In this document: one piece after another, positions 17,138 to 25,017 of the stretch
How the letters are laid out: every line of letters begins with the position of its first letter
Numbering within the stretch: position 1 is the first letter of the stretch
NCBI GenBank assembly: GCA_035548175.1
Contig: DASZTO010000023.1
Span: 37,181-101,180, forward strand
DNA length: 64,000 nucleotides
Direction of reading: 5' to 3'
From: CALCHA01 sp035548175
GTDB lineage: Bacteria > Planctomycetota > Phycisphaerae > WQYP01
Position numbers and translations under genes: made by a program
Notes under the pieces: model-generated
The model's database searches: none
What the model was told of the DNA's origin: nothing
Seen by the model: the letters and a program-made list of their open reading frames with translations, nothing else

Positions 17138-18295
17138 TTATTTCAGCATCGCCCACGCCGCCCAGATGAAGCCGGCCTGTCCGTGGAAATCGCCGGTGGA
17201 CTTGGGGCGAGTGAGATAATATTTCAGCATCTGGTCCATGTCCTTGGTGACCGTGGCGCCCTTGTTGGTGCCGACGCACACATCGGTCACCTGGCCCTTG
17301 TCGTCGAGCTTGCCGGCGAGGGCGATCCACCCCTTTTTGGCCGGTTCCTTGTAGGTGGCCGCATCGAGCCAGCCTTCGCGCACGCCGCGCGCCATGGCGA
17401 AGACGAACATCCCCGTGCCGGAGGTTTCCTCATAGGATTCCGGCTTGTCGATCAGCTGCCGCCACATGCCCGAGTCCGCCTGGTATTTCAGCAGCCCGGC
17501 CATCATTTTCTTGTAGCCTTCGACGATGCGTGGACGGTCGGGGTTGTCAGCGGGAAGGTCGGAAAGAATTTCGGCCATCCCCGCGGCGAACCAGCCATTG
17601 CCGCGGCCCCAGTAAAACGGCGAATCGGGCGCGTGCAGGAACAGGCCGTTGGGCTGCTGAAGCTTGTCCAGGTAGGCGACCACTTCATGCGCCGCGCGAT
17701 TGATGTACTTCGGATCCTTGGTCACGCGGTAGGCTTCGGTCTGCAGGGCGGTGACCATGAACATGTCATCGACCCAGAAGCGCGAGAACGAGGTGAGGTT
17801 GTCGGCATCGGGGTGTTCCCATTCGACATCCGCGGAGTGCAAACCCAGCTCTTTCCAGGCGGGGTCCTTTTCGCCGGTCTGGCGATAAATTTCCAGGGGC
17901 AAAATGCCAAAGACGGAGTTGTCGACGTTGTTAGGCTGGGGAATGTACTTCTTGCCCTGGTCGGTGAGGAACATCTGGTATTTTTTGACGAGCGCGTCCA
18001 AACGCTCCGTGTCGTGAGTTTGGCCGACGAAACGCAGGCAGCCGTAGGCATCGCACACCTCGCGGTAATCCATGCCCTTGCGGGCGAGGTAGCGTCCGTC
18101 CGGATCGTATTTCCGATGGATCAGGTCATCGACGGCTTTATCTCCGAGGGCGACCGGATCCGCATTCGCCGGGAACCCGCCCCAGAAGGTCGCCGCGGGT
18201 TGCTGAGCGTCGCCGGCCTGCCCCCTGGCGACCCCGGCGCAGCCCGCCGCCAATGCCAGAACCACGCCCATCGAAACGGCAGAAAGTCGCACCAC
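17138..18295 (-). CDS. glycoside hydrolase family 105/88 (unsaturated uronyl hydrolase)
   Basis: 385 residues. The GTG at 18295 is chosen because GGAGG lies exactly seven bases upstream and it opens a signal peptide (SAVSMGVVLALAAGCAG). The alpha/alpha barrel shows RFWVDDMFMV with the catalytic aspartate and WGRGNGWFAAGMAEIL, the GH105 signature with WGRGNGW. The enzyme hydrates the double bond of unsaturated galacturonyl or glucuronyl oligosaccharides left by polysaccharide lyases. First gene of the leftward GH105-isomerase-GH2 operon. Confidence 0.88.
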   Translation of the reverse strand: MVRLSAVSMGVVLALAAGCAGVARGQAGDAQQPAATFWGGFPANADPVALGDKAVDDLIHRKYDPDGRYLARKGMDYREVCDAYGCLRFVGQTHDTERLDALVKKYQMFLTDQGKKYIPQPNNVDNSVFGILPLEIYRQTGEKDPAWKELGLHSADVEWEHPDADNLTSFSRFWVDDMFMVTALQTEAYRVTKDPKYINRAAHEVVAYLDKLQQPNGLFLHAPDSPFYWGRGNGWFAAGMAEILSDLPADNPDRPRIVEGYKKMMAGLLKYQADSGMWRQLIDKPESYEETSGTGMFVFAMARGVREGWLDAATYKEPAKKGWIALAGKLDDKGQVTDVCVGTNKGATVTKDMDQMLKYYLTRPKSTGDFHGQAGFIWAAWAMLK

Positions 18296-18496
18296 TCGAT
18301 CACCTCCAGATTCAATTTCAAGCCCCGGGCGCTCTCCGATGAGGTGTCGCACCCCGCGGCCACCGGTTCAACGGCGGCGGGGCGCTGCTATTGCCCGCAT
18401 CCGTAAGCCGCCGCCGCGCCCAGGGGTGTCCGGGGGAGCCGCGCAAGTTCCTTGTATTTCTAGCGCAACGCAGCCGCGGTCGCCAATTTTTTCCAA

Positions 18497-18563
18497 GATT
18501 TCGGGAACCGATCGCCCGGGTCGTACGGTTTCCCAACGGAAGGGGGCGATTGGTCCCGAAATC
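18497..18563 (+). promoter_or_regulatory. large leader hairpin upstream of the receiver gene
   Basis: GATTTCGGGAACCGATCGCC (18497-18516) and GGCGATTGGTCCCGAAATC (18545-18563) are complementary over about 19 pairs with one bulge and one G-U pair, with a loop of roughly 28 bases. No T-run follows on either strand, so it does not look like a simple terminator. It sits 67 bases before the receiver-gene ATG in the 335-base gap between divergent genes; the rest of this gap shows no gene. Confidence 0.65.
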
Positions 18564-18630
18564 GCTCCTGTTGAGGCAGCCGGTGCCGGTACGTCAACTC
18601 GTCGGTGTCGGCACAATCAAGGAAGTTTGC

Positions 18631-19074
18631 ATGCAACGCTACCGTGTCCTGGCCGTTGAGGATGATCCCGGCAACAAGCTCGTGCTGGCCAATATCTTCA
18701 AACTCTCGGGGTGCATCGACGCCATCTTCGAGGAAAACGGCGACGCCATCCTCGACATCGTCGGATCCTGCACGGTGGACCTGATCCTGATGGACATCAC
18801 GTTGACCAATTCCACCCTGCACGGAGAGCCGGTCGACGGCCTGGAGCTCACCCGGCAGATCAAAAAGCTGCCCTGCAACCCGTCGCCGCCGGTGGTCCTG
18901 CTGACGGCCCACTGCATGCAGGGCGATGCCGACCGCTTCCTGAACGCCTCGGGCGCCGACGCCTACATCGCCAAACCGCTGCAGGACATCGAAGGCTTCA
19001 TCGTGTGGCTGTCGCTGACGGTCGAAGAATACCGGGCGCGGGCGAACGCGATGAACGAACCGGCGCCGGCCTAA
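18631..19074 (+). CDS. stand-alone response regulator receiver domain
   Basis: 147 residues from the ATG at 18631 (AAGGAA six bases upstream); the frame is open to 18391 but upstream sequence is a hairpin leader. Receiver landmarks are all present: acidic pair D11-D12, phospho-acceptor D55 in LILMDIT, T92 in LLTAHC and K115 in IAKPL. There is no output domain, so it probably works by protein contact, like CheY/DivK. An insert after the acceptor aspartate (STLHGEPVDG) slightly lengthens the beta3-alpha3 loop. No kinase is adjacent. Confidence 0.88.
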   Translation: MQRYRVLAVEDDPGNKLVLANIFKLSGCIDAIFEENGDAILDIVGSCTVDLILMDITLTNSTLHGEPVDGLELTRQIKKLPCNPSPPVVLLTAHCMQGDADRFLNASGADAYIAKPLQDIEGFIVWLSLTVEEYRARANAMNEPAPA

Positions 19075-19081
19075 GCATGTC

Positions 19082-19444
19082 TTAAATTGGCAAAATCCTC
19101 ACGCGTGAACGGGCTTCGTCGATGACGATAAGCACGCCGGTCTGCAAAGCCGGCGCATGGTTCGCAAGCACTGTTGCTAAAAGCTGCATCACTGCGTCCG
19201 TTGACGCACTTTGTGTCCGAAGGATTACGACACTTGGGCCAGTGCCCCCACTGGCCGCAAGAAGAGCACCGTAATCCAGGTCGTGCGTCACGACAACCAT
19301 GCCGTGATCGTAGGCGAATTCGAGCACATGGACGTCCGGCGCGTTCATCGGTCCGACGCTTGACCAATGGGTGGTTTGGTAACCATGCCGTGAAAGCGCA
19401 TCACACCAGTTTGGCGGCAGGTTCATGTCCAGAAGTAACTTCAC
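19082..19444 (-). CDS. DUF5615 PIN-like toxin candidate
   Basis: 120 residues, starting with GTG that overlaps the antitoxin-like gene's TGA (GTGA junction). KLLLDMNLPP at the N-terminus with an early aspartate, VVVTHDLDYG in the middle with the acidic pair, and PSVVILRT are the DUF5615 (PIN-like, Mut7-C-related) features. These are presumed ribonucleases usually encoded after a DUF433 protein. Toxicity is inferred from the family pairing. Confidence 0.75.
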   Translation of the reverse strand: MKLLLDMNLPPNWCDALSRHGYQTTHWSSVGPMNAPDVHVLEFAYDHGMVVVTHDLDYGALLAASGGTGPSVVILRTQSASTDAVMQLLATVLANHAPALQTGVLIVIDEARSRVRILPI

Positions 19445-19668
19445 CGGGGCAACGGGACCTCAATTTCCTGAGTTCGCCATGCGGCATATTCCATCGCTTG
19501 CCGTACATCCTCGTTTTCCAGATAAGGGTACAGTTTGAGAATTTCGTCAGAAGTCTGGCCGGTTGCCAACGCTCCGACAATCATTCCCACCGTCACGCGC
19601 ATGCCTCGGATGCACGGCCGACCTCCCATCACTTGGGGGTCAAAGGTGATGCGATCGAGATTTCGCAC
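19441..19668 (-). CDS. DUF433 antitoxin-like protein
   Basis: 75 residues from the GTG at 19668, chosen because GGGAGG lies six bases upstream; homology with DUF433 proteins begins right there (LDRITFDPQVMGGRPCIRG). The helix-turn-helix-like core continues with MRVTVGMIVGALATGQTSDE. DUF433 proteins pair with DUF5615 in type II toxin-antitoxin-like modules. The gene is divergent from trpF with overlapping promoter elements. Confidence 0.75.
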   Translation of the reverse strand: MRNLDRITFDPQVMGGRPCIRGMRVTVGMIVGALATGQTSDEILKLYPYLENEDVRQAMEYAAWRTQEIEVPLPR

Positions 19669-19695
19669 GATATTCCTCCCGGTGAACACCCCGCT

Positions 19696-19703
19696 AGTAT
19701 AAT
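19696..19703. promoter_or_regulatory. overlapping divergent -10 elements (trpF / DUF433)
   Basis: AGTATAAT reads as TATAAT on the + strand (19698-19703) and as TATACT on the minus strand (19701-19696). The + element ends only eight bases before the trpF ATG, so trpF would be transcribed nearly leaderless. Neither side has a good -35. Confidence 0.5.
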
Positions 19704-19711
19704 CATCGCAC

Positions 19712-20416
19712 ATGTTAAACACCCGATTGAAAATCTGCGGCATCACACGACCCCAGGACGCTGTGCTCGCCGCCGAGTTTGGCGCCGATTTGCTCGGTCT
19801 CAACTTCTTCAAAGGTCCACGGAAAATCGATTTTGAGACCGCCGTGGCCATCCTCAACGAGACCGGGCGGCACACGAAAACGGTGCAGTGGGTGGCACTC
19901 GTCGGCGGTGAAAAGTTTGCGGCCGAAACCCCCGCCGAAGTTCGTGCCATGCGCAGGGCGCTGGATGCTTGCACTTTTTTCCAGCATTACGACACTGCCG
20001 CCCAGCTTGCCAGCGCATTTGAACGCCTGGGCAATTCCTTCTCCAAAAGCATCTGGCTCGTGCGGCACGTTCCATCGCGCGAATCTTTGCGCGTGATCGG
20101 GGCCACTATCGCCTCCCTCCCTTTCACTCCCTCCGGCGTTGTGCTGGACACCGCCTCCAAGTCCGGCCTTCTCGGCGGCACCGGCCACTCCTTCAACTGG
20201 CGATGGATCGCCGAAGCGCGCGACGCCGGGGAACTCGAAGGATTTCCGCCGATCATCCTGGCCGGCGGCCTCACGCCCGACAACGTCGCCGAGGCCATTC
20301 GCATTGCGCGTCCTTATGCCGTGGATGTCTCGTCCGGCGTCGAGGCACCAGGCAAGCCAGGCGTGAAGGACCCGGTCAAGATGCGTGACTTCATTCAGGC
20401 GGCCAAATCGGTTTGA
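19712..20416 (+). CDS. trpF: phosphoribosylanthranilate isomerase
   Basis: 234 residues. LKICGITRPQDA has the catalytic cysteine, ADLLGLNFF the first strands, VVLDTASK and GTGHSFNW the phosphate-binding region, IILAGGLTPDNVAEAI and AVDVSSGVEAPGKPG the closing motifs with the conserved aspartate and the ISSGVE-like phosphate loop. It converts N-(5-phosphoribosyl)anthranilate to CdRP in tryptophan synthesis. Slightly longer than typical (about 200-210) because of inserts around residues 75-115. No other trp gene is nearby. Likely leaderless (TATAAT eight bases before ATG). Confidence 0.92.
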   Translation: MLNTRLKICGITRPQDAVLAAEFGADLLGLNFFKGPRKIDFETAVAILNETGRHTKTVQWVALVGGEKFAAETPAEVRAMRRALDACTFFQHYDTAAQLASAFERLGNSFSKSIWLVRHVPSRESLRVIGATIASLPFTPSGVVLDTASKSGLLGGTGHSFNWRWIAEARDAGELEGFPPIILAGGLTPDNVAEAIRIARPYAVDVSSGVEAPGKPGVKDPVKMRDFIQAAKSV

Positions 20417-20442
20417 CCGGCTGCGCGGCGCAGCGCAGCGCT

Positions 20443-21747
20443 TCAACGAAGCTGCCCGGCCAGCAGGGTCTGTTCGATGCGAATCTTTCCGCTGGCGTCG
20501 CGCAGGCGCAGCGTCACGAAGCGATTCACGCCCTCGCCGCCGAATTCCAGCGTTCCAAAATTGGCCGCATCCACCGCCGTTCCAGAGCGCGCCGCATTCG
20601 CCGGCTCGGCTCCCACCGGAGCGCTCGCATCCAGCGGCCCGCTGGTCATCTCCACCAGCGGATAGGTCCCCGGCCGCTTCTGCACCGACAGTTCCCCCAC
20701 CTTGCCCCCGGACATAAATACCACCCCACTCACATGATGCGCCCCCAGCCACTGCAGAAAGGACCCTTGCTCCGGCTGAAAATGCGACCAGCTCCCCGGC
20801 TCATCGGCCAGCAGCGGATCCGCCGCCGCGATGACTTTGAAGGTCGCCTTGCTCGCCAGAAGCGCCTGCTCCAGCCACTGCACCTGCTGATCGCCCAACA
20901 TGCTTTTGGCGTTACCCGAAGCGTCGAGCGGGTCCCGGTACATGCGATCATCGAGGCAGAAAAAATCGGCATCGCCGATCGAGCTGGTGAAAAAGCATCC
21001 CGGCAGCGCGGGCGTTCCCCAATCGGGGTTGGGATAAAAATGCTGGAACGCCGTCAGCGATTCCTTGGCGAACACGAAATCCTTGCCCGCATGGTCGGTG
21101 CCGAAGTCGTGCTCGCCCCAGACGGCATAGATCGGTGTCGTGCGAAACAGCGCCTGCAGGTCCGCCTCGCGCCGCACGCGGTCGTGCATGTCGCAGATAA
21201 ACCGCACCGCAGCCCGGCGCGACTGCGGATAAGCGTTCAGATTCCCCGGCAAATAACCGCTGTTGCCCAGGAAGAAAAACGCCCGCGGACCCACGTTCAT
21301 CACCTGTTTGAAAATGGCCCCCGTCCCCGCGCCGGCGTCGATGCACGAACCGAAGCCAATCGTGAACGCCGCCTCCTGCCCCTGTGGCGGCATCGTGCGA
21401 ACCACCAGCGGGGGCGGCGGCGGATTCACCGGCTGATCGTCCAGCTTCAGCTCGATGTTGTAGGTGGCGTTGGGAAGCAGGTTATTCAGCGGCACATCGG
21501 CGACGAAGGGGAGCAGCCCCTCCACGTCCACGCTCACCTGCGAGGCCGGAAATCGCCCGTTGTTCAGATAGGCCGACACCGTCACCTTCTTGGCCTCGCG
21601 CAATTCCAGCCAGATACGCGCCGATTTGTCGGTCGAGTGGCCGACGACCGGCCCGGCGGTGATGTCCGGTTCCTGCGCCGGCGCCGCGCTTGCGGCCGCC
21701 GCCATCAGCATCGCGATCAGGCAGCCGATCGTCTTGCGCAATTTCAT
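20443..21747 (-). CDS. PhoD-like metallophosphatase with eroded metal site
   Basis: 434 residues from the ATG at 21747 (AAGGAG eight bases upstream), with signal peptide LRKTIGCLIAMLMAAAASAA. An N-terminal fibronectin-like domain (30-118) precedes a PhoD-type phosphatase domain. Family landmarks are recognisable but changed: GSC at 133-135 kept, LGNSGY (160-165) where the family has LGDN, WGEHDFG (210-216) where WDDHD is usual, and FMSGGKVGEL (345-354) in place of SGDxHxxEL. Losing these aspartates and the histidine suggests a non-catalytic or altered enzyme. Confidence 0.75.
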   Translation of the reverse strand: MKLRKTIGCLIAMLMAAAASAAPAQEPDITAGPVVGHSTDKSARIWLELREAKKVTVSAYLNNGRFPASQVSVDVEGLLPFVADVPLNNLLPNATYNIELKLDDQPVNPPPPPLVVRTMPPQGQEAAFTIGFGSCIDAGAGTGAIFKQVMNVGPRAFFFLGNSGYLPGNLNAYPQSRRAAVRFICDMHDRVRREADLQALFRTTPIYAVWGEHDFGTDHAGKDFVFAKESLTAFQHFYPNPDWGTPALPGCFFTSSIGDADFFCLDDRMYRDPLDASGNAKSMLGDQQVQWLEQALLASKATFKVIAAADPLLADEPGSWSHFQPEQGSFLQWLGAHHVSGVVFMSGGKVGELSVQKRPGTYPLVEMTSGPLDASAPVGAEPANAARSGTAVDAANFGTLEFGGEGVNRFVTLRLRDASGKIRIEQTLLAGQLR

Positions 21748-21807
21748 GCGGGGACTCCTTCGCAAAGGCGCGTAACCTGGGGCAAGCGGAGCGGCTTGGC
21801 GAAAATT

Positions 21808-21844
21808 CTGTACAGTTCTGCTTGCATGTGAAACTGGGCAGTTT
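21808..21844. promoter_or_regulatory. two palindromes between divergent genes
   Basis: CTGTACAG (21808-21815) and AAACTGGGCAGTTT (21831-21844) lie 26 bases centre to centre in the gap between the PhoD-like and sigma-factor genes. The spacing fits a pair of operator half-sites; no regulator can be named. Confidence 0.35.
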
Positions 21845-21920
21845 AATCTGAAGGAAAGCGTAGTCACGGCCGGCGACACGTCAACCGCCGCTCTCCCGCC
21901 CTGCGCCTCCCGGATGCAGC

Positions 21921-22661
21921 ATGACCGCAGAGCCTTTCGACACCAGCAGCCCGCTGCCCGACCCGGGGCCCGTGCCCGAGGCCCAGCTTCCGCCCGAAAC
22001 GAAGCGCAGCATGCTGGAAGCCGAAGCGCTTCCCCTGATGGACCTGGTCTACTCCGTCGCCCGGCGCATGATCGGCGATGAAGCCAAGGCCGAGGACCTC
22101 GTGCAGGAAACCTACCTGCGTGCGTTTCGCTCGCCCGACCAATACAGGCTGGGCACCAACTGCAAGGCCTGGCTGCTGACGATCCTGCGATCGGTGTACA
22201 TCGACGCCTCCCGCCACAGCAACGCCCGAGGCGGCGTGCACGAGCAGTTGCCCCTCGAGGTATTCGCTCCCGACGAGCGCGTCGATCTGGGCATCGACCC
22301 GCACCGTTTCATGTCGATTCTGGATGTGATGGTGGACGATGACATTCGCGAGGCGATGCTTCAGGTGCCCGACGTGTACCGTGAGGCGTTCGTGATGGTG
22401 GTGATTGCGGAATTGCAATACCGCGAAGCCGCCGACGTGCTGAATGTGCAGGAGGGAACCGTCAAATCACGTGTGTTCCGGGCCTGCCAGATGCTCAAGG
22501 GGAAACTGTGGGGCTACGCGGTGGATCGCCGGCTTACCCGGAACACGACGCCGCCTGATGAGGAAATGGCGGAGAGTGATTTTGCCGCCAGCGGCGGTGG
22601 AGAACTGGAGGCCGGAGGAGGGGGTGACGCCGGCGGCCCCGGAGGCGGGTGGATGGTCTGA
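21921..22661 (+). CDS. ECF-type RNA polymerase sigma factor
   Basis: 246 residues. Region 2 is clear: ALPLMDLVYSVARRMIGDE, then DLVQETYLRAFR and CKAWLLTILRSVYID, which bind core and melt the -10. Region 4 (VPDVYREAFVMVVIAELQYR, VQEGTVKSRVFRACQML) is a helix-turn-helix for the -35. About 30 residues extend at each end, the C-terminal one acidic and glycine-rich. No anti-sigma gene is adjacent, so its control is probably through another signal, possibly the neighbouring PAS protein (inference from position only). Confidence 0.88.
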   Translation: MTAEPFDTSSPLPDPGPVPEAQLPPETKRSMLEAEALPLMDLVYSVARRMIGDEAKAEDLVQETYLRAFRSPDQYRLGTNCKAWLLTILRSVYIDASRHSNARGGVHEQLPLEVFAPDERVDLGIDPHRFMSILDVMVDDDIREAMLQVPDVYREAFVMVVIAELQYREAADVLNVQEGTVKSRVFRACQMLKGKLWGYAVDRRLTRNTTPPDEEMAESDFAASGGGELEAGGGGDAGGPGGGWMV

Positions 22662-22693
22662 GCGGCAGCCGGGGGTGAGGGGGTGGGGGGGGG

Positions 22694-23656
22694 TCAGGCG
22701 CTGGGATTTCCCGGACCGTTCCCGTGCTTGACCAGGGTGGTGATTTCCTTGACCAGCGAGGTGACATCGCCCAGCGCTTTGCCGGCCGCGGCGACGTGCA
22801 GGCGCTCGGCGCGGGCGGAGAAGTCGAGCAACCCGCAGGCGTACGCACCCTGTCCCAGGCTCGCGGCGATCGTGGCCAGTTGCTCGAACTCGCCGCGGGC
22901 GTAGGCTTCCTGGAGCGCCTCGACGCGCGAGCCCACTTCCATCAGAAAATCATGAACCTGCGCGATCGCCACCGCCGGGCTTCCCGTGGCCGGCGGGGAG
23001 ATCGCGATGGGTGTTACGATTTCTCCGTCCACGGTTCCCTCGCTGCTGATGCCCATGATTGTCAGCGGACCCTCCGGAGCGCCTGCCGCGGCGCCGGGTC
23101 CCTGTGCCGGGTCGATTCGCACCCCCAAGTCGGCGGCCGAGAGCCGATCCGTCAGATCGACCCCCATGCACAACAGCGACTTCATGCCCAAGCCCGCGTC
23201 CCCGGCCGTTTCCGCTTGCGGTGGCGGCGCGTCGGCGGTCGAGGCGGTGGGGGGGGGCGCGAGCAATTGCTTGGTCCAGGCAATGACGCGGTCCTTGCCC
23301 TCGCGGGTGCGCAGGGTCATGGGCACGTCGCGCGTAAAGTGATGCACCGGTTCGCACAACGACATGAAGCGTGGCACCTGCGCGAACAACCGGCCCGGAA
23401 ACAGGACCGCCCAGAAATTGCGGCCGAGCAAGTCCGCCTCCGAATACCCCAGCACCCGGGCCGCCTCGGGATTGATGTGCAGCACGGCCCCATCGAGAGT
23501 CACGTGCACCACCAGCACCGGCAGATGAGCGTAGACGGCGGCGGTCAGATGGCTGAAGGCGTCGCGCCCGGGGGCGGCTGGGTTGGCGGGAGCGGTTTCC
23601 GGCGCATGCGCTCCGGCCGAAGGCTCGTGGGGAGGTTGTGGGAAGTGATCGTTCAC
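22694..23656 (-). CDS. PAS-domain protein with degenerate Hpt-like C-terminus
   Basis: 320 residues from a GTG at 23656 (AGGAGG twelve bases upstream); an in-frame GTG at 23735-23737 is the alternative. The PAS domain spans about 40-140 (VLVVHVTLDGAVLHINPEAA, RVLGYSEADLLGRNF). The last 85 residues resemble a histidine-phosphotransfer helical bundle (LATIAASLGQGAYACGLLDF), but the phosphorylatable histidine expected in AHxLKG is alanine and the lysine is also lost. It may sense a ligand and bind partners without phosphotransfer. The TGA stop is followed directly by nine C. Confidence 0.68.
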   Translation of the reverse strand: MNDHFPQPPHEPSAGAHAPETAPANPAAPGRDAFSHLTAAVYAHLPVLVVHVTLDGAVLHINPEAARVLGYSEADLLGRNFWAVLFPGRLFAQVPRFMSLCEPVHHFTRDVPMTLRTREGKDRVIAWTKQLLAPPPTASTADAPPPQAETAGDAGLGMKSLLCMGVDLTDRLSAADLGVRIDPAQGPGAAAGAPEGPLTIMGISSEGTVDGEIVTPIAISPPATGSPAVAIAQVHDFLMEVGSRVEALQEAYARGEFEQLATIAASLGQGAYACGLLDFSARAERLHVAAAGKALGDVTSLVKEITTLVKHGNGPGNPSA

Positions 23657-23754
23657 GGTGGCGGCGGCCCTCCTAATCCCGTACTGGATTATGTCCTCAG
23701 TGCCCCGACCGGGCAAGGGCGATTTTTCGCTAACCACAAGCGGCAGCTCGACTT

Positions 23755-23785
23755 AGTTATCGGTCGGCGGGGCGGTCCGATAACT
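23755..23785. promoter_or_regulatory. perfect inverted repeat upstream of the PAS gene and pstB
   Basis: AGTTATCGG (23755-23763) and CCGATAACT (23777-23785) are exact inverted copies separated by 13 bases, within a 316-base gap between divergent genes. It could be an operator for either. Nothing else in the gap is recognisable. Confidence 0.5.
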
Positions 23786-23972
23786 CTGCCATGGACCGTA
23801 ATCCACCCGAATCCCGCTCCCGGCACGCACCCACGCCCGCGCCGATATTAGCATCGCGCTAAATCTCCCCCTTCTTGCCCCTTATGCCTTGTCCCCGACC
23901 GCCTGCGCCCATTAAGTAAGAGGGGAAAGCTGGGCATTTCTCCCGGCCCCTCCGTAGAACCTGGAGCGGATC

Positions 23973-24860
23973 ATGACGATGCTTGACGACTCGGTCGAAG
24001 AACGCACCCAGGGGCCGGCCATGCGAGGCACCGATGGCGCCCCGGCCACACCTCCGACCTGGCAGAAACCCGACTTCGCCGCCGCCGCCGCCCCGCCCCC
24101 GATGGGTCACTGCGCCGTGAAGGTCCGCAATCTGCACCTGTTCTATGGCGGCCATCACGCGCTCCATGGCATCGATCTGGACATCCCCGAAAAAGAAGTC
24201 ACCGCCTTCATCGGGCCCTCCGGCTGCGGCAAATCAACGCTGCTGCGTTGTGTGAATCGCATGAACGACCTCGTCGATTCCTGCCGGATCGAAGGGTCAG
24301 TCTGCATTCACGGCCGCGAAATTTACACGCCGCGCGTGGATGTCATCTCCCTGCGCAAACGCATCGGGATGGTGTTTCAGAAGCCCAATCCCTTTCCCAA
24401 GTCCATTTTCGAAAACGTCATCTATTCGCTCCGGCTGGACGGCATCCGCAAGAAGACGGTGCTGGCGGAGACGGTGGAGCGTTCGCTGATTTCCGCGGGG
24501 CTGTGGGATGAGGTGAAGGATCGCCTGCACAGTTCGGCGCTGGCTCTTTCGGGCGGGCAGCAGCAGCGCTTGTGCATCGCCCGTGCGATCGCCGCGGAGC
24601 CCGAAGTGCTGCTGATGGACGAACCCTGCTCGGCGCTCGATCCGATCGCGACCAACAAAATCGAGCAGTTGATGGAGTCGCTGCGCAAGCAGGTGACCAT
24701 CGTCATCGTGACCCACAACATGCACCAGGCGGCGCGCGTGGCGGATACGACGGCCTTTTTCTATCTGGGCAAGCTGATCGAAGTGGGACCCACGGACCGG
24801 ATCTTCTCCAAGCCACACAACAAGCAGACGGAAGACTACGTGACCGGCCGCTTCGGATAA
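23973..24860 (+). CDS. pstB: phosphate ABC transporter ATP-binding protein (orphan)
   Basis: 295 residues. Walker A GPSGCGKST, a Q-loop in MVFQKPNPFPKS (the PstB-typical FQKPNPFP), signature LALSGGQQQRLCIARAIA, Walker B VLLMDEPCSALDP and H-loop IVTHNM. Ends with NKQTEDYVTGRFG, the PstB terminus. It has an extra N-terminal tail of about 45 proline/alanine-rich residues. PstB energises high-affinity phosphate uptake with PstS, PstC and PstA, none of which is in the window, so it stands alone here. Confidence 0.93.
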   Translation: MTMLDDSVEERTQGPAMRGTDGAPATPPTWQKPDFAAAAAPPPMGHCAVKVRNLHLFYGGHHALHGIDLDIPEKEVTAFIGPSGCGKSTLLRCVNRMNDLVDSCRIEGSVCIHGREIYTPRVDVISLRKRIGMVFQKPNPFPKSIFENVIYSLRLDGIRKKTVLAETVERSLISAGLWDEVKDRLHSSALALSGGQQQRLCIARAIAAEPEVLLMDEPCSALDPIATNKIEQLMESLRKQVTIVIVTHNMHQAARVADTTAFFYLGKLIEVGPTDRIFSKPHNKQTEDYVTGRFG

Positions 24861-25017
24861 GGCGTCCGAGCGTCCAACCAGCCCGTCACCTGTTGAAGCG
24901 AATCGCGCCCGTCGGCCCAGAAGCCCGCGGGCGTGCGGCTTTGCGCGCTGAGTGCCGAAGTGGGGGAAAGCGCCTATGATGGGCGGTGGCGCGGGGTGAA
25001 GTTCGTGGTGGAGCAAC

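Noticed and set aside
13800..20000. dif recombination site at the skew switch
   Set aside because: I looked for a 28-base AT-rich palindrome with TATAAT-like centre and found none that I would defend.
21808..21815. LexA-type SOS box
   Set aside because: Only an 8-base palindrome, too short and without the flanking consensus.
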